Source: Bacillota bacterium
GTDB taxonomy: Bacteria; Bacillota; Clostridia; Christensenellales; Borkfalkiaceae
NCBI GenBank assembly: GCA_003343805.1
Contig: QAKM01000076.1
Location: 1 to 9,517, forward strand
Length of the DNA stretch: 9,517 nt
Direction of reading: 5' to 3'
Shown: positions 1 through 6,596 of the stretch, one piece after another
Layout of the letters: the number at the start of each line of letters is the position of its first letter
How positions within the stretch are numbered: position 1 is the stretch's first letter
Position numbers and translations under genes: made by a program
Notes under the pieces: model-generated
Seen by the model: only the letters and a program-made list of their open reading frames with translations
Told to the model about the DNA's origin: nothing
Databases searched by the model: none

Positions 1-1
1 G

Positions 2-175
2 GACATCAACGATGAGATGAAGATCGCGGCGGCAGAGGCGATCGCCTCCGTCATCCCCGAGAGCGAGCTTCGTCCCGACTACATTATCCCCGATTCCTTC
101 AATCCCAACGTGAAGGATGCGGTGGCAAATGCCGTCAAGGAAGCCGCAAGAAGAACGGGCGTCGCAAGAAAGTAA
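2..175 (+). CDS. Malic enzyme, C-terminal fragment (5' end outside the window)
   Basis: The 57 residues before the TAA stop resemble the C-terminus of bacterial NADP-dependent malic enzymes (oxaloacetate-decarboxylating malate dehydrogenases), which convert malate to pyruvate and CO2 in the cytoplasm. What is seen is a DINDEMKIAAAEAIAS helix, a DYIIP segment followed by an acidic/proline stretch (D-S-F-N-P), an alanine-rich helix (VKDAVANAVKEAA) and the ending TGVARK. This order matches the family's closing region as I remember it. The catalytic tyrosine/lysine region and the NAD(P)-binding fold lie upstream, outside the window, so cofactor preference and intactness cannot be judged. The gene runs toward the leftward tRNA-Thr, with hairpins between the two. 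A phosphotransacetylase-fused malic enzyme is unlikely because the protein stops here. Confidence 0.82.
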   Translation, partial: DINDEMKIAAAEAIASVIPESELRPDYIIPDSFNPNVKDAVANAVKEAARRTGVARK

Positions 176-191
176 CCTTTTTATAAGGAAG

Positions 192-209
192 GCGGGCAAC
201 TCCGCCCGC
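192..209 (+). terminator. GC-rich hairpin after the malic enzyme gene
   Basis: A 6-bp inverted repeat, gcgggc/gcccgc, with a 6-nt loop lies 16 nt after the stop codon. No T-run follows, so on its own it would be a poor intrinsic terminator. It may stabilise the 3' end or act together with the next hairpin. Confidence 0.4.
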
Positions 210-234
210 GATCAAATCCAAAAGAGCTGACGAA

Positions 235-268
235 GAGCCGAGGGGATCTCCCTCGGCTCCTCTGTTTG
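235..268 (+). terminator. Probable intrinsic terminator of the malic enzyme gene
   Basis: A perfect 10-bp inverted repeat (gagccgaggg at 235-244, ccctcggctc at 250-259) has a 5-nt loop and is followed by a weak, interrupted T-rich tract (ctctgtttgt). Stem strength is high and the tail is poor. It separates rightward transcription from the convergent tRNA gene. Confidence 0.65.
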
Positions 269-272
269 TATA

Positions 273-310
273 GAAAAATACGGACTGCGGCAAAAACCCG
301 CAGCCCGTAT
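273..310 (-). terminator. Intrinsic terminator of tRNA-Thr
   Basis: Read on the minus strand, the stem atacgg + ctgcgg (310-298, one internal mismatch, 304 against 284) closes on ccgcag + ccgtat around a 7-nt loop, and a run of T residues follows (the A-run at 274-278 on the plus strand). It begins 10 nt past the tRNA CCA end, which is where a terminator for this gene would be expected. Confidence 0.8.
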
Positions 311-319
311 AAGTTTATC

Positions 320-395
<76 letters not shown>

Positions 396-440
396 TTGTT
401 CGCTTTTCCCGACGCAGCTTTCCCGCGTCACAGCTTTCAT

Positions 441-469
441 ATCATACCAAAAAGCCGCGTTCAAGTCAA
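441..469 (-). promoter_or_regulatory. Sigma-A-type promoter for tRNA-Thr
   Basis: On the minus strand, -35 TTGACT (469-464) and -10 TATGAT (446-441) are separated by exactly 17 nt. Transcription would start near 434, about 40 nt before the mature tRNA 5' end, leaving a short leader for RNase P to remove. The match to the housekeeping consensus is close, as expected for a stable-RNA gene. Confidence 0.85.
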
Positions 470-516
470 GCGATATTCGCACATTTTCGCAAAAATCCGC
501 ACCTTTTTTTCGTGCT

Positions 517-1269
517 TTAGAGAACGCCGGCGAGCAGGTCGTTCATGTCATATTTCCCTGCGGGCTGTGCGGTGAGCCATTCCGCCGCCCGGAGCGCGCC
601 CTCCGCAAAGACCATGCGGCTGCGGGCCGAATGGGAGAGAGTGACGATCTCGTCCTGCCCAGCGAACATGACCTCGTGTTCGCCGACGATGGTACCGCCC
701 CGCACGGCGTGGATGCCGATCTCGCTCTTTTTGCGCGCGCCGACCAGCCCGTGTCGTCCGTAGACGTTCTCTTTGGTGCCGCCGAATCCCTCGTTGACGC
801 TCTTTGCAAGCATGAGCGCCGTGCCGGAAGGAGCGTCCTTCTTCATGTTGTGATGGCGTTCGACGATCTCGGCGTCAAACCCGTCGCCGAGCACTTCCGC
901 CGCCTTCTTGACGAGCATCTGCAAGAGGTTGACGCCGACGGAGAGGTTGCCCGTCTGGAACACGGGGATGACGTCTGCTGCCGCGCGGATGAGCGCTTCG
1001 TCCTCGTCGGAAAAAGCCGTCCCTGCGATGACGATGCCGATCTTCCGCGCCTTGCAGAAGTCGAGCCGCTCCCTGACGGAGGAAGCGGGGGAGAAGTCGA
1101 TGACGACGTCCGCTTCTTCCCGGATGTCCGAAAAATCGGGATAGACGGGGAAGGGCATGGGGGCGGGGGCGACGTCGACGCCTGCCGTCACGGTGACGCC
1201 GCGCTCCGAACAGAGCTGCGCGACGTTTCTGCCCATCCTTCCGCACGCGCCGCAGAGGATGACCTTCAT
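517..1269 (-). CDS. dapB: 4-hydroxy-tetrahydrodipicolinate reductase
   Basis: DapB reduces the DapA product to tetrahydrodipicolinate with NAD(P)H in the cytoplasm, the second committed step of diaminopimelate and lysine synthesis. The 250-residue protein is of normal length. Visible motifs are the N-terminal dinucleotide loop GACGRMG (residues 7-13, with Cys where the family usually varies), VIDFS (56-60), the family signature HHNMKKDAPSGTA (139-151) with the catalytic His and Lys, RGGTIVGEHEV (190-200) in the substrate domain, and a C-terminal G-K-Y-D-M-N-D-L segment. The start codon overlaps the dapA stop (ATGA, 4 bp) and follows GGAGG at a 7-nt spacing, so coupling to dapA is likely. Only a weak 4-bp hairpin follows the stop, so some read-through toward the tRNA is possible. 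Confidence 0.97.
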   Translation of the reverse strand: MKVILCGACGRMGRNVAQLCSERGVTVTAGVDVAPAPMPFPVYPDFSDIREEADVVIDFSPASSVRERLDFCKARKIGIVIAGTAFSDEDEALIRAAADVIPVFQTGNLSVGVNLLQMLVKKAAEVLGDGFDAEIVERHHNMKKDAPSGTALMLAKSVNEGFGGTKENVYGRHGLVGARKKSEIGIHAVRGGTIVGEHEVMFAGQDEIVTLSHSARSRMVFAEGALRAAEWLTAQPAGKYDMNDLLAGVL

Positions 1270-2156
1270 GCCTTTACCTCCAGGCCGAAGTCCTGCATGG
1301 CCTTGAGGAGCACAGCGCGGTGGGGCTCTTCGATCTCCGAAAGGGGAGCGCGGGGCGTGCCCGCACGGAAGCCGAGCGCGTTCATGCCCGCCTTGGCGGG
1401 AATGGGATTGACCTCGACAAAGCAGGCTTTGGAGAGGGGAATGAGCTTATCGTTGCATTCGTTGGCGCGTTTCAGATCGCCCGAAAGCACGGCATCACAC
1501 AGCTCCTTGACGCCCGCAGGCGCGATGTTGGAGACGACGGAGATGACCGCCGTTCCCCCCGCCGCCAGAATGGGCATATTGAGGGCATCCTCGCCCGAAT
1601 AGAGGTCGCACTTGCCGCGGATGAGGCGCGCCGTTTCCAGCACCTGCGCCATGTTGCCGCTCGCTTCCTTGATGCCCGCGATGTTGGGGATCTCGGCGAT
1701 CTTTGCCATCGTCTCGGGCAGGATGTTGACGCCCGTGCGGCCGGGGACGTTGTAGCAGATGACGGGGAGCTTTGTCGCCTCCGCAATGGCCTTGTAGTAG
1801 GCGACAAGGCCGTTCTGCGTGCACTTGTTGTAGTAGGGCGTGACGGCGAGGATGCCGTCCGCACCCAGCTTTTCGGCACGGATGGTGCCTTCGACCGCCT
1901 TCTTTGTGTTGTTGCTGCCCGTGCCGATGACGATCTTGACGCGCCCCGCCGCCTTTTTGACGGCATAGCGGATGAGCGCCTCCTTCTCCTCCTCGGTCAT
2001 GGTGGCGGGTTCGCCCGTCGTGCCGAGCACGATGAGAGCGTGTGTGCCGCCGGCGATCTGATACTCCATCATCTCGCCGAATGCTTCGAGATCGACGCCG
2101 TTCTCGTTGAACGGGGTGATCATTGCCGTTGCGGACCCTCTCAAAAATCCGGTCAT
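1266..2156 (-). CDS. dapA: 4-hydroxy-tetrahydrodipicolinate synthase
   Basis: DapA condenses pyruvate with L-aspartate-4-semialdehyde through a Schiff base, the first committed step to diaminopimelate and lysine. The 296-residue protein is a full-length (beta/alpha)8 barrel. It shows GTTGEPAT (45-52), YYNKCTQNGL (108-117), CYNVPGRTG (134-142) with catalytic Tyr135 and carboxylate-binding Arg140, GIKEASG (161-167) with Schiff-base Lys163, YSGED (186-190) and NPIPAK (250-255). All the residues expected of an active enzyme are present, which argues against the related N-acetylneuraminate lyase or aldolase members. GGAGG sits 5 nt before the ATG. A 36-nt gap separates it from asd, whose product supplies the substrate, so both belong to the riboswitch-controlled transcript. 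Confidence 0.97.
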   Translation of the reverse strand: MTGFLRGSATAMITPFNENGVDLEAFGEMMEYQIAGGTHALIVLGTTGEPATMTEEEKEALIRYAVKKAAGRVKIVIGTGSNNTKKAVEGTIRAEKLGADGILAVTPYYNKCTQNGLVAYYKAIAEATKLPVICYNVPGRTGVNILPETMAKIAEIPNIAGIKEASGNMAQVLETARLIRGKCDLYSGEDALNMPILAAGGTAVISVVSNIAPAGVKELCDAVLSGDLKRANECNDKLIPLSKACFVEVNPIPAKAGMNALGFRAGTPRAPLSEIEEPHRAVLLKAMQDFGLEVKA

Positions 2157-2192
2157 AATAACCTCCGATGCGTTTCGCCTTCCGGGGCGATG

Positions 2193-3278
2193 TCAGTCAA
2201 AATATCCCTTTGCCGCAAGGAGCTCGGCAAGCAGCACCGCGCCGCCCGCCGCTCCGCGCAGCGTGTTGTGGGAGAGCCCCACAAAGCGGTAGTCGAAGAG
2301 GGCATCGTCGCGCAGACGTCCCGCACTCACCGCCATGCCGTTTTCCAGCATCCGGTCGAGTTTGGGCTGCGGGCGGTTGTCCTCCTCGAAGTAATGGAGG
2401 AACTGCTTGGGGGCAGAGGGAAGGCCGAGCTTCTGCGGTTCACCCTCGAAAGCCGCCCAGGCAGAAAGGATCTCCTCCTTCGTGGGTTTGGTTGCAAATT
2501 TCACGAATACCGCCGCCGTGTGGCCGTCCGAAACAGGCACGCGCAGGCACTGCGCCGTGATGACGGGGCTCTCTGCGGGAACGATCGCATCGCCCTCGAT
2601 GCTGCCCCAGATCTTGAGGGGCTCTTTTTCGCTCTTTTCCTCTTCGCCGCCGATGTAGGGGATGACGTTGTCGACGATCTCGGGCATCGTTTCAAAGGTC
2701 TTTCCGGCACCGGAGATCGCCTGATAGGTGCAGACGGCGCAATGCTCGATGCCGAACTTCTTCAGGGGGTGCAGGAGGGGGACATAGGACTGCAGCGAGC
2801 AGTTGCTCTTGACGGCGACAAAGCCGCGCTTGGTCCCGAGGCGCTTTCTCTGCGCGGCGATGATCGCGAGGTGTTCGGGGTTGACCTCGGGGATGATCAT
2901 GGGGACGTCGGGCGTGAAGCGGTGCGCCGAGTTGTTGGAGACGACGGGGATCTCGAGCTTTGCATACGTTTCCTCGAGAGCGCGGATCTCCTCCTTCTTC
3001 ATATCGACGGCGCAGAAAACGAAGTCGACCTTCCCGACAAGGCTTTCGGCGTCCGCCGTGGCGTCGAGGACGACCATCTCCCTGGCATAGGCGGGGATGG
3101 GGCAGGTCATGGCCCATTTATGACCGACGGCTTCTTCATATTTCTTTCCCGCCGAGCGTGCGCTCGCAAGCAGGGCGACGGGGGTGAACCAGGGGTGGTT
3201 TTCGAGCAGGGTGACAAAGCGCTGCCCGACCATGCCCGTTGCGCCGACGACGGCGACGTTATAGTGCAGATTCTGCAT
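2193..3278 (-). CDS. asd: Aspartate-semialdehyde dehydrogenase (archaeal/fungal-type branch)
   Basis: Asd reduces L-aspartyl-4-phosphate to L-aspartate-4-semialdehyde with NADPH, the branch point for lysine/diaminopimelate, threonine and methionine. The 361-residue product has VGATGMVGQRF (11-21) for nucleotide binding, SARSAGKKY (39-47), SNNSAHRF (114-121), IIPEVNP (128-134), the active-site segment KSNCSLQ (157-163) with nucleophile Cys160, YQAISGAGKTF (185-195) and RVPVSDGH (246-253) with the acid/base His253. The ENHPWF and AGKKY segments point to the longer archaeal/fungal-like subfamily rather than the E. coli type. The open frame extends upstream to 3779, but homology starts at MQNLHYN and AAGGAG lies 7 nt before that ATG. 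The frame upstream is the riboswitch leader. It is first gene of the asd-dapA-dapB operon. Confidence 0.96.
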   Translation of the reverse strand: MQNLHYNVAVVGATGMVGQRFVTLLENHPWFTPVALLASARSAGKKYEEAVGHKWAMTCPIPAYAREMVVLDATADAESLVGKVDFVFCAVDMKKEEIRALEETYAKLEIPVVSNNSAHRFTPDVPMIIPEVNPEHLAIIAAQRKRLGTKRGFVAVKSNCSLQSYVPLLHPLKKFGIEHCAVCTYQAISGAGKTFETMPEIVDNVIPYIGGEEEKSEKEPLKIWGSIEGDAIVPAESPVITAQCLRVPVSDGHTAAVFVKFATKPTKEEILSAWAAFEGEPQKLGLPSAPKQFLHYFEEDNRPQPKLDRMLENGMAVSAGRLRDDALFDYRFVGLSHNTLRGAAGGAVLLAELLAAKGYFD

Positions 3279-3306
3279 ACGGTTTCTCCTTTTCCATAAG
3301 ATGCTC

Positions 3307-3336
3307 AAAACAAAAAGACGGTGAACGCTCACCGCC
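3307..3336 (-). terminator. Attenuation terminator in the asd leader
   Basis: On the minus strand an 8-bp stem, GGCGGTGA/TCACCGTC (one G-T pair, loop GCGT), is followed directly by TTTTTGTTTT. This is a strong rho-independent terminator placed between the lysine aptamer and the asd start codon. That is the arrangement expected of a riboswitch working by transcription attenuation. Confidence 0.9.
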
Positions 3337-3365
3337 CTGTCTGTGCATTTCCGCTGCTTTTTCCG

Positions 3366-3553
3366 GGATGTTCCGGAGTCCGCCGAAAGCGCATCACCGC
3401 GGTGACAGTAATAAGGGTATTCTCCCTTATTCCCAACGCACGGCAAGAGGGGCGCGTGCGTTTCGGCGGCGATACCCTTTCCTGATCCGTCATAAGGAGG
3501 CCTCTTGCTCCCTCGGGAAAAGTACTTTTGTTCGTCCGCTCCTCTGTTCAGCA
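3366..3553 (-). promoter_or_regulatory. Lysine riboswitch (L box) aptamer
   Basis: Read on the minus strand, the leader follows the lysine riboswitch core in order. It has AGAGGAGCGGAC (3545-3534) and an AAAAGTAC segment for P2. Next comes the junction GGAAAGGG ... CGCCGCCGAAAC. P4 is AACGCACG paired with CGTGCGTT (3442-3435, 3462-3455), followed by GGG. A hairpin AATAAGGG/CCCTTATT (3410-3431) precedes ACTGTCAC and a small TCAC[CGCG]GTGA hairpin. The order and junction sequences recall the Bacillus lysC and Thermotoga asd leaders from memory. GGATG (3556-3552) can pair with CATCC (3370-3366) as part of P1. Lysine binding would favour the terminator at 3307-3336 and switch off asd-dapA-dapB. 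Exact ends are approximate. Confidence 0.9.
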
Positions 3554-3558
3554 TCCTT

Positions 3559-3587
3559 ATTTTAGCATAAGCCCTGTGAAAAGTCAA
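3559..3587 (-). promoter_or_regulatory. Sigma-A-type promoter of the asd-dapA-dapB operon
   Basis: On the minus strand, -35 TTGACT (3587-3582) and -10 TAAAAT (3564-3559) have a 17-nt spacer. Transcription would begin near 3552-3554, giving a leader of roughly 275 nt that contains the complete lysine aptamer and the attenuator. Confidence 0.88.
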
Positions 3588-3606
3588 AGATTTTCCCCTT
3601 GAACAG

Positions 3607-3635
3607 TTGAAATATTTTCCGATTCGTGTTAAAAT
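3607..3635 (+). promoter_or_regulatory. Sigma-A-type promoter of the rightward operon
   Basis: -35 TTGAAA (3607-3612) and -10 TAAAAT (3630-3635) are separated by 17 nt. The start would fall near 3642, about 55 nt before the membrane protein gene. It stands back to back with the asd promoter, with 19 bp between the two -35 boxes. No operator-like palindrome is obvious between them. Confidence 0.82.
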
Positions 3636-3697
3636 ACTCTCATCGGGGTATGTATATCCCGAGGCATCACGACTTTGTAAATTCGTAGGAGAAAGAT

Positions 3698-4996
3698 ATG
3701 GCAGACAGAGAACGCAAGGGCTGGGTCGCCCGTTGGCTGGAAGGGAAGGAACGCAGCGAGGATTATGCCCGCAGTACATTGCCCTCCAACCGCTGGCAGC
3801 TCTTTTGGGATATCATGAAGGGGAGGTTCGGAAGGCTGATGCTCGTCAACCTTCTGACACTTGTCACCTTCGTTCCCCTCATCCTCGTGTACATCTGGCG
3901 CCTCATGGTCGTCTCGGCACAGAACATCATCGGGCCCTTCGGATCGGGCCTCGGCGTGGGCTATCCCGTCATTCCCGACGTCGTCGGCATGGCGCAGTGG
4001 ACGGCTTTCCAGAACGATCTTCTCTTCTTTGCGCTCTTCATCGCAGGAGGGCTCATTGCGGCCGTCGGCATTTCGGGCGGGATGTATATCATCCGCAACC
4101 TCATCTGGACGGAGGGCATCTTTGTCGCCAACGACTTCGTGCGCGGCATCCGCCGCAACTTCTGGAACGTTGCCGAGGCGGTGTTCCTGTTCACGCTGAC
4201 GCTCTTCGTCGCGCAGACGATGGGCAATCTTGCAAACTGGTGCATCGCGCTGGACATCGCGCCGACGTGGATGCTCGTCTCCAAGATCGTGGGATATGTG
4301 CTCGTGGCGCTCATGGGGCTCATCGCGCTCTGGATGATCTCGCTCGGCATCAACTATAAGCAGGGGCCGTGGGCGCTCTTCCGCAACGCCGTCGTGATGG
4401 GCGTCGGCACGTTGCCACAGACGGTGTTCTTTGCCTTCCTTGCCGCCATCCCCGTGCTGCTCATGTTCACGGGCATCGGGTTCCTGGTGGCGATCGGCAT
4501 CATTGTCATGCTGCTCTTCGGCCTTTCGTACATCATGCTCGTGTGGATGGACTATTCGCAGTGGGCGTTCGATAAGTTCGTCAACCCCAACATCGGCGTC
4601 AAGACGGGCAGGGGCCTTTACAGCCGCGATCCCAAGGAGGACAAGATCGGCGGGAGCGCTCCGGCGGAGAGTTCCGCGGCGATGCGAGAGTACCGCCGCA
4701 TGATCCTTGCCCAGGGCAAGAGCCAGCTCGTCAGCCGGCCCATCAAGCCGCTCGACGACGGCCTCGAGGTCTATCAGCTCCCCGATTCTTTCTCGCGCGA
4801 CGATCTGCGCCGCCTGAAGGAGAGCAAGGACGCCATCGATGAGGACGTGAAGGCGTATGCCGAGGAGCACAAGGACGACGAACAGTATGTCGAATACAAC
4901 AAGCAGTTCGAGGAGTTGGAGCGGGCGCTCGACGACGGCGACGACAAGAAAAAGAAGAAGCTGAAAAAGGCGCCCAAGATGCTCAACAAGCGCTGA
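3698..4996 (+). CDS. Six-helix integral membrane protein with a charged C-terminal tail, unknown function
   Basis: I do not recognise a characterised family. The 432-residue protein has a charged N-terminus, then about six hydrophobic segments at residues 47-66, 108-132, 158-177, 192-216, 237-258 and 260-283. A hydrophilic C-terminal region of about 145 residues follows. It is rich in Glu, Asp and Lys, probably helical or coiled-coil from about 365 to 415, and ends in a lysine cluster (KKKKKLKK). There is no N-terminal cleavable signal. The segment RWQLFWDIMKGRFGRLMLVN and the WTEGIFVANDFVRGIRRNF stretch (137-155) loosely recall YesL-like (DUF624) membrane proteins, which is a weak guess. AGGAG lies 6 nt before the ATG. 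It is the first gene after its promoter and its stop overlaps the methyltransferase start by one base (TGATG). Confidence 0.8.
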   Translation: MADRERKGWVARWLEGKERSEDYARSTLPSNRWQLFWDIMKGRFGRLMLVNLLTLVTFVPLILVYIWRLMVVSAQNIIGPFGSGLGVGYPVIPDVVGMAQWTAFQNDLLFFALFIAGGLIAAVGISGGMYIIRNLIWTEGIFVANDFVRGIRRNFWNVAEAVFLFTLTLFVAQTMGNLANWCIALDIAPTWMLVSKIVGYVLVALMGLIALWMISLGINYKQGPWALFRNAVVMGVGTLPQTVFFAFLAAIPVLLMFTGIGFLVAIGIIVMLLFGLSYIMLVWMDYSQWAFDKFVNPNIGVKTGRGLYSRDPKEDKIGGSAPAESSAAMREYRRMILAQGKSQLVSRPIKPLDDGLEVYQLPDSFSRDDLRRLKESKDAIDEDVKAYAEEHKDDEQYVEYNKQFEELERALDDGDDKKKKKLKKAPKMLNKR

Positions 4997-5736
4997 TGCA
5001 AGCCATGAACGAAGCCTACGGTCCGCTCGCCGAGTGGTTTGAATACTTGAATGACGACTGCGACTATGCTTCATGGTCGCAGTATTTTATTGACGGGCTC
5101 GCCTCGCTCGGGGCGGGCCGTCACGGGCTGGAGCTCGGCTGCGGGAGCGGCGCGTTCTGCCGCGCCTTGGCGCGGGCGGGTTATCGGATGGAGGGGGCGG
5201 ATCTCTCCGCTGCCATGCTGACGAAGGCGGAACAGCTCGCCCGGGAGGAGGGCCTGCACATCCCTTACTTTCAGGCGGACGCCGCCTCGTTTCGGGCGCC
5301 TCGGAAGTACGACTTCATCCTTTCGCCCAACGACTGCTTCAACTACATTCCGCAAAAGAAACTTCCCTCCGCCTTTTCCCGCATCGCAAAGGCGCTCGAA
5401 AAGGGGGGCATCTTTTGGATGGATGTGAGTTCTTCGTACAAGTTGCGGCGCAAAGTTGCAGATAATATCTCTGCGGATGACCGCGAGGACGTGACCTATC
5501 TCTCCTTTAACTCATTGGATGGGGATCGGGTGGAGATGGACGTCACGCTGTTTGTCCGGCGGTCCGACGGTGCGTTTGACCGCTTTGACGAACATCATAC
5601 CCAATATATCCATGAAGAGGAGGATGTGTCGGCCGCGCTTGCGGGCGCAGGTTTTTCCCTCATCCGCACCGAGGGGCATCTCGGCGAAGGAAAGGAGGGG
5701 AGCGACCGGCTCAACTTTTTATGTCGAAAACAGTAA
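4996..5736 (+). CDS. Class I SAM-dependent methyltransferase
   Basis: The 246-residue protein has a Rossmann methyltransferase fold. Motif I is LELGCGSGA (45-53), the acidic residue ending strand beta-2 is in GADLS (67-71), QADA (93-96) corresponds to the adenine-contacting acidic motif, and SPNDCFNYI (110-118) plus GGIFWMDVSS (137-146) follow as strands 4 and 5. The C-terminal part (about 160-246) carries the usual beta-rich substrate-facing region. The substrate is not evident; small-molecule or protein targets are both possible. The ATG at 4996 overlaps the previous stop. A second ATG at 5005 gives MNEAYGPLAEWF, which looks like the usual family start and may be the true one. No clear ribosome binding site is seen for either, suggesting coupled translation. 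Its 3' end overlaps hslO by 16 bp. Confidence 0.9.
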   Translation: MQAMNEAYGPLAEWFEYLNDDCDYASWSQYFIDGLASLGAGRHGLELGCGSGAFCRALARAGYRMEGADLSAAMLTKAEQLAREEGLHIPYFQADAASFRAPRKYDFILSPNDCFNYIPQKKLPSAFSRIAKALEKGGIFWMDVSSSYKLRRKVADNISADDREDVTYLSFNSLDGDRVEMDVTLFVRRSDGAFDRFDEHHTQYIHEEEDVSAALAGAGFSLIRTEGHLGEGKEGSDRLNFLCRKQ

Positions 5737-6596
5737 GCACCATCTGCCGCGGCATCGCGTGGGGGGATATCTCCCTTGCCGTGCTCGATACGACCGCTCT
5801 TATTAACGAGGCGATCGCGCGGCATCACCTTTCCCCCGTTGCAGCGGCGGCGCTCGGCCGCACCATGACGGCGGCGGCGTATCTTTGCAGTTGGCTCAAA
5901 TCGGAGGAGAGCACGCTCTCCGTCCAGATCGCGGGCGGCGGCCCGGGCGGGAAGATCTCCGTCTCGGGCGACGGCGCTCTAAATATGCGCGGCTTCATCG
6001 AGCACCCGGACGTCATGCTTCCCCCGCGGGCAGACGGAAAGCTGGACGTGGGCGGCTGTGTCGGTCGGGCGGGAACGCTCACCGTCGTGCGTGACGACGG
6101 CGAAAAATTCCCCTTTGTGGGGACGAGCCCCCTCGTTTCGGGGGAGATCGCGGAGGACTTTTCCTCCTACTTCTTTTACAGCGAACAGCGTCCCACGGCG
6201 ATCGCACTCGGTGTGCGCATCGGAACGGACGGCACTTGCCGCGGTGCGGGGGGTGTCTTTTTGCAGCCCTTCCCCGGTGCGGCGGAGGAGCACATCGCCC
6301 GGGCGGAGGAGGAGATCGGAAAGTATGCCTCCGTCTCCCGCCTCATCGAAGAGGAGGGGGCCGATGCGATCTTTGCGCGCTTTTCCGCCGAGACGGAGAG
6401 CGAGCGGCCCATCGTGTTCCGCTGCTCGTGCTCGCGGGAAAAGGCGGCGCGTGCCGTGCTCTCGCTCGGCCGGGCGGAGGCGGAGCGCATCGCGGGCGAG
6501 GACGGCGGGATCGCGGTGCACTGCCATGAGTGCAACACCGATCACCGCTTTTCGGAAGAGGATATCCGCCGTCTGTTCGGCGGGGAGGAGACATGA
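5721..6596 (+). CDS. hslO: Hsp33 redox-regulated molecular chaperone
   Basis: Hsp33 is a cytoplasmic holdase activated by oxidation, when its zinc-binding cysteines form disulfides and the C-terminal domain unfolds. The 291-residue protein has normal length and order: DTTALINEA and SPVAAAALGRTMTAAA (38-53) in the core domain, GGGPGGKISV (72-81), GRAGTLTVV and VGTSPLVSGEIAEDFSSYFFYSEQ split across 115-156, then GGVFLQPFPGA (177-187). The redox switch is complete, with CSC (Cys235, Cys237) and CHEC (Cys268, Cys271) separated by 30 residues, all four zinc ligands present. Extra cysteines occur at 9, 56, 113 and 173. AAGGAGG lies 22 nt upstream, too far for usual initiation, so coupling from the overlapping methyltransferase gene is likely. 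No in-frame upstream start was found nearby. Confidence 0.96.
   Translation: MSKTVSTICRGIAWGDISLAVLDTTALINEAIARHHLSPVAAAALGRTMTAAAYLCSWLKSEESTLSVQIAGGGPGGKISVSGDGALNMRGFIEHPDVMLPPRADGKLDVGGCVGRAGTLTVVRDDGEKFPFVGTSPLVSGEIAEDFSSYFFYSEQRPTAIALGVRIGTDGTCRGAGGVFLQPFPGAAEEHIARAEEEIGKYASVSRLIEEEGADAIFARFSAETESERPIVFRCSCSREKAARAVLSLGRAEAERIAGEDGGIAVHCHECNTDHRFSEEDIRRLFGGEET

Noticed and set aside
470..516. Intrinsic terminator after dapB
   Set aside because: Only a 4-bp GCAC/GTGC stem around an A-run loop followed by TTTTT is seen, too weak to call with confidence.
1320..3299. Long plus-strand open frame (659 codons) opposite dapA and asd
   Set aside because: It lies antisense to two clearly recognised genes, its product is Arg/Asp/Gly-rich without any family motif, and long antisense frames are common in GC-rich DNA.
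3366..3553. T-box leader
   Set aside because: No T-box sequence (TGGNACCGCG-like) is present, whereas the lysine aptamer junctions are.
3279..3779. Upstream extension of asd to an ATG at 3779
   Set aside because: The extra 167 residues are translated from the riboswitch leader and the promoter, have no Asd homology and contain a transcription terminator. The ATG at 3278 has a good ribosome binding site.
3629..5074. 481-codon minus-strand frame opposite the membrane protein gene
   Set aside because: The product is rich in Glu, His, Arg and Asp without domains, and the plus strand has a promoter, ribosome binding site and coherent membrane topology.
6530..6592. Earlier start of the TPR gene inside hslO
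   Set aside because: The 21 extra codons overlap the zinc-binding end of hslO, and the ATG at 6593 has GGGGAGGAG directly upstream.
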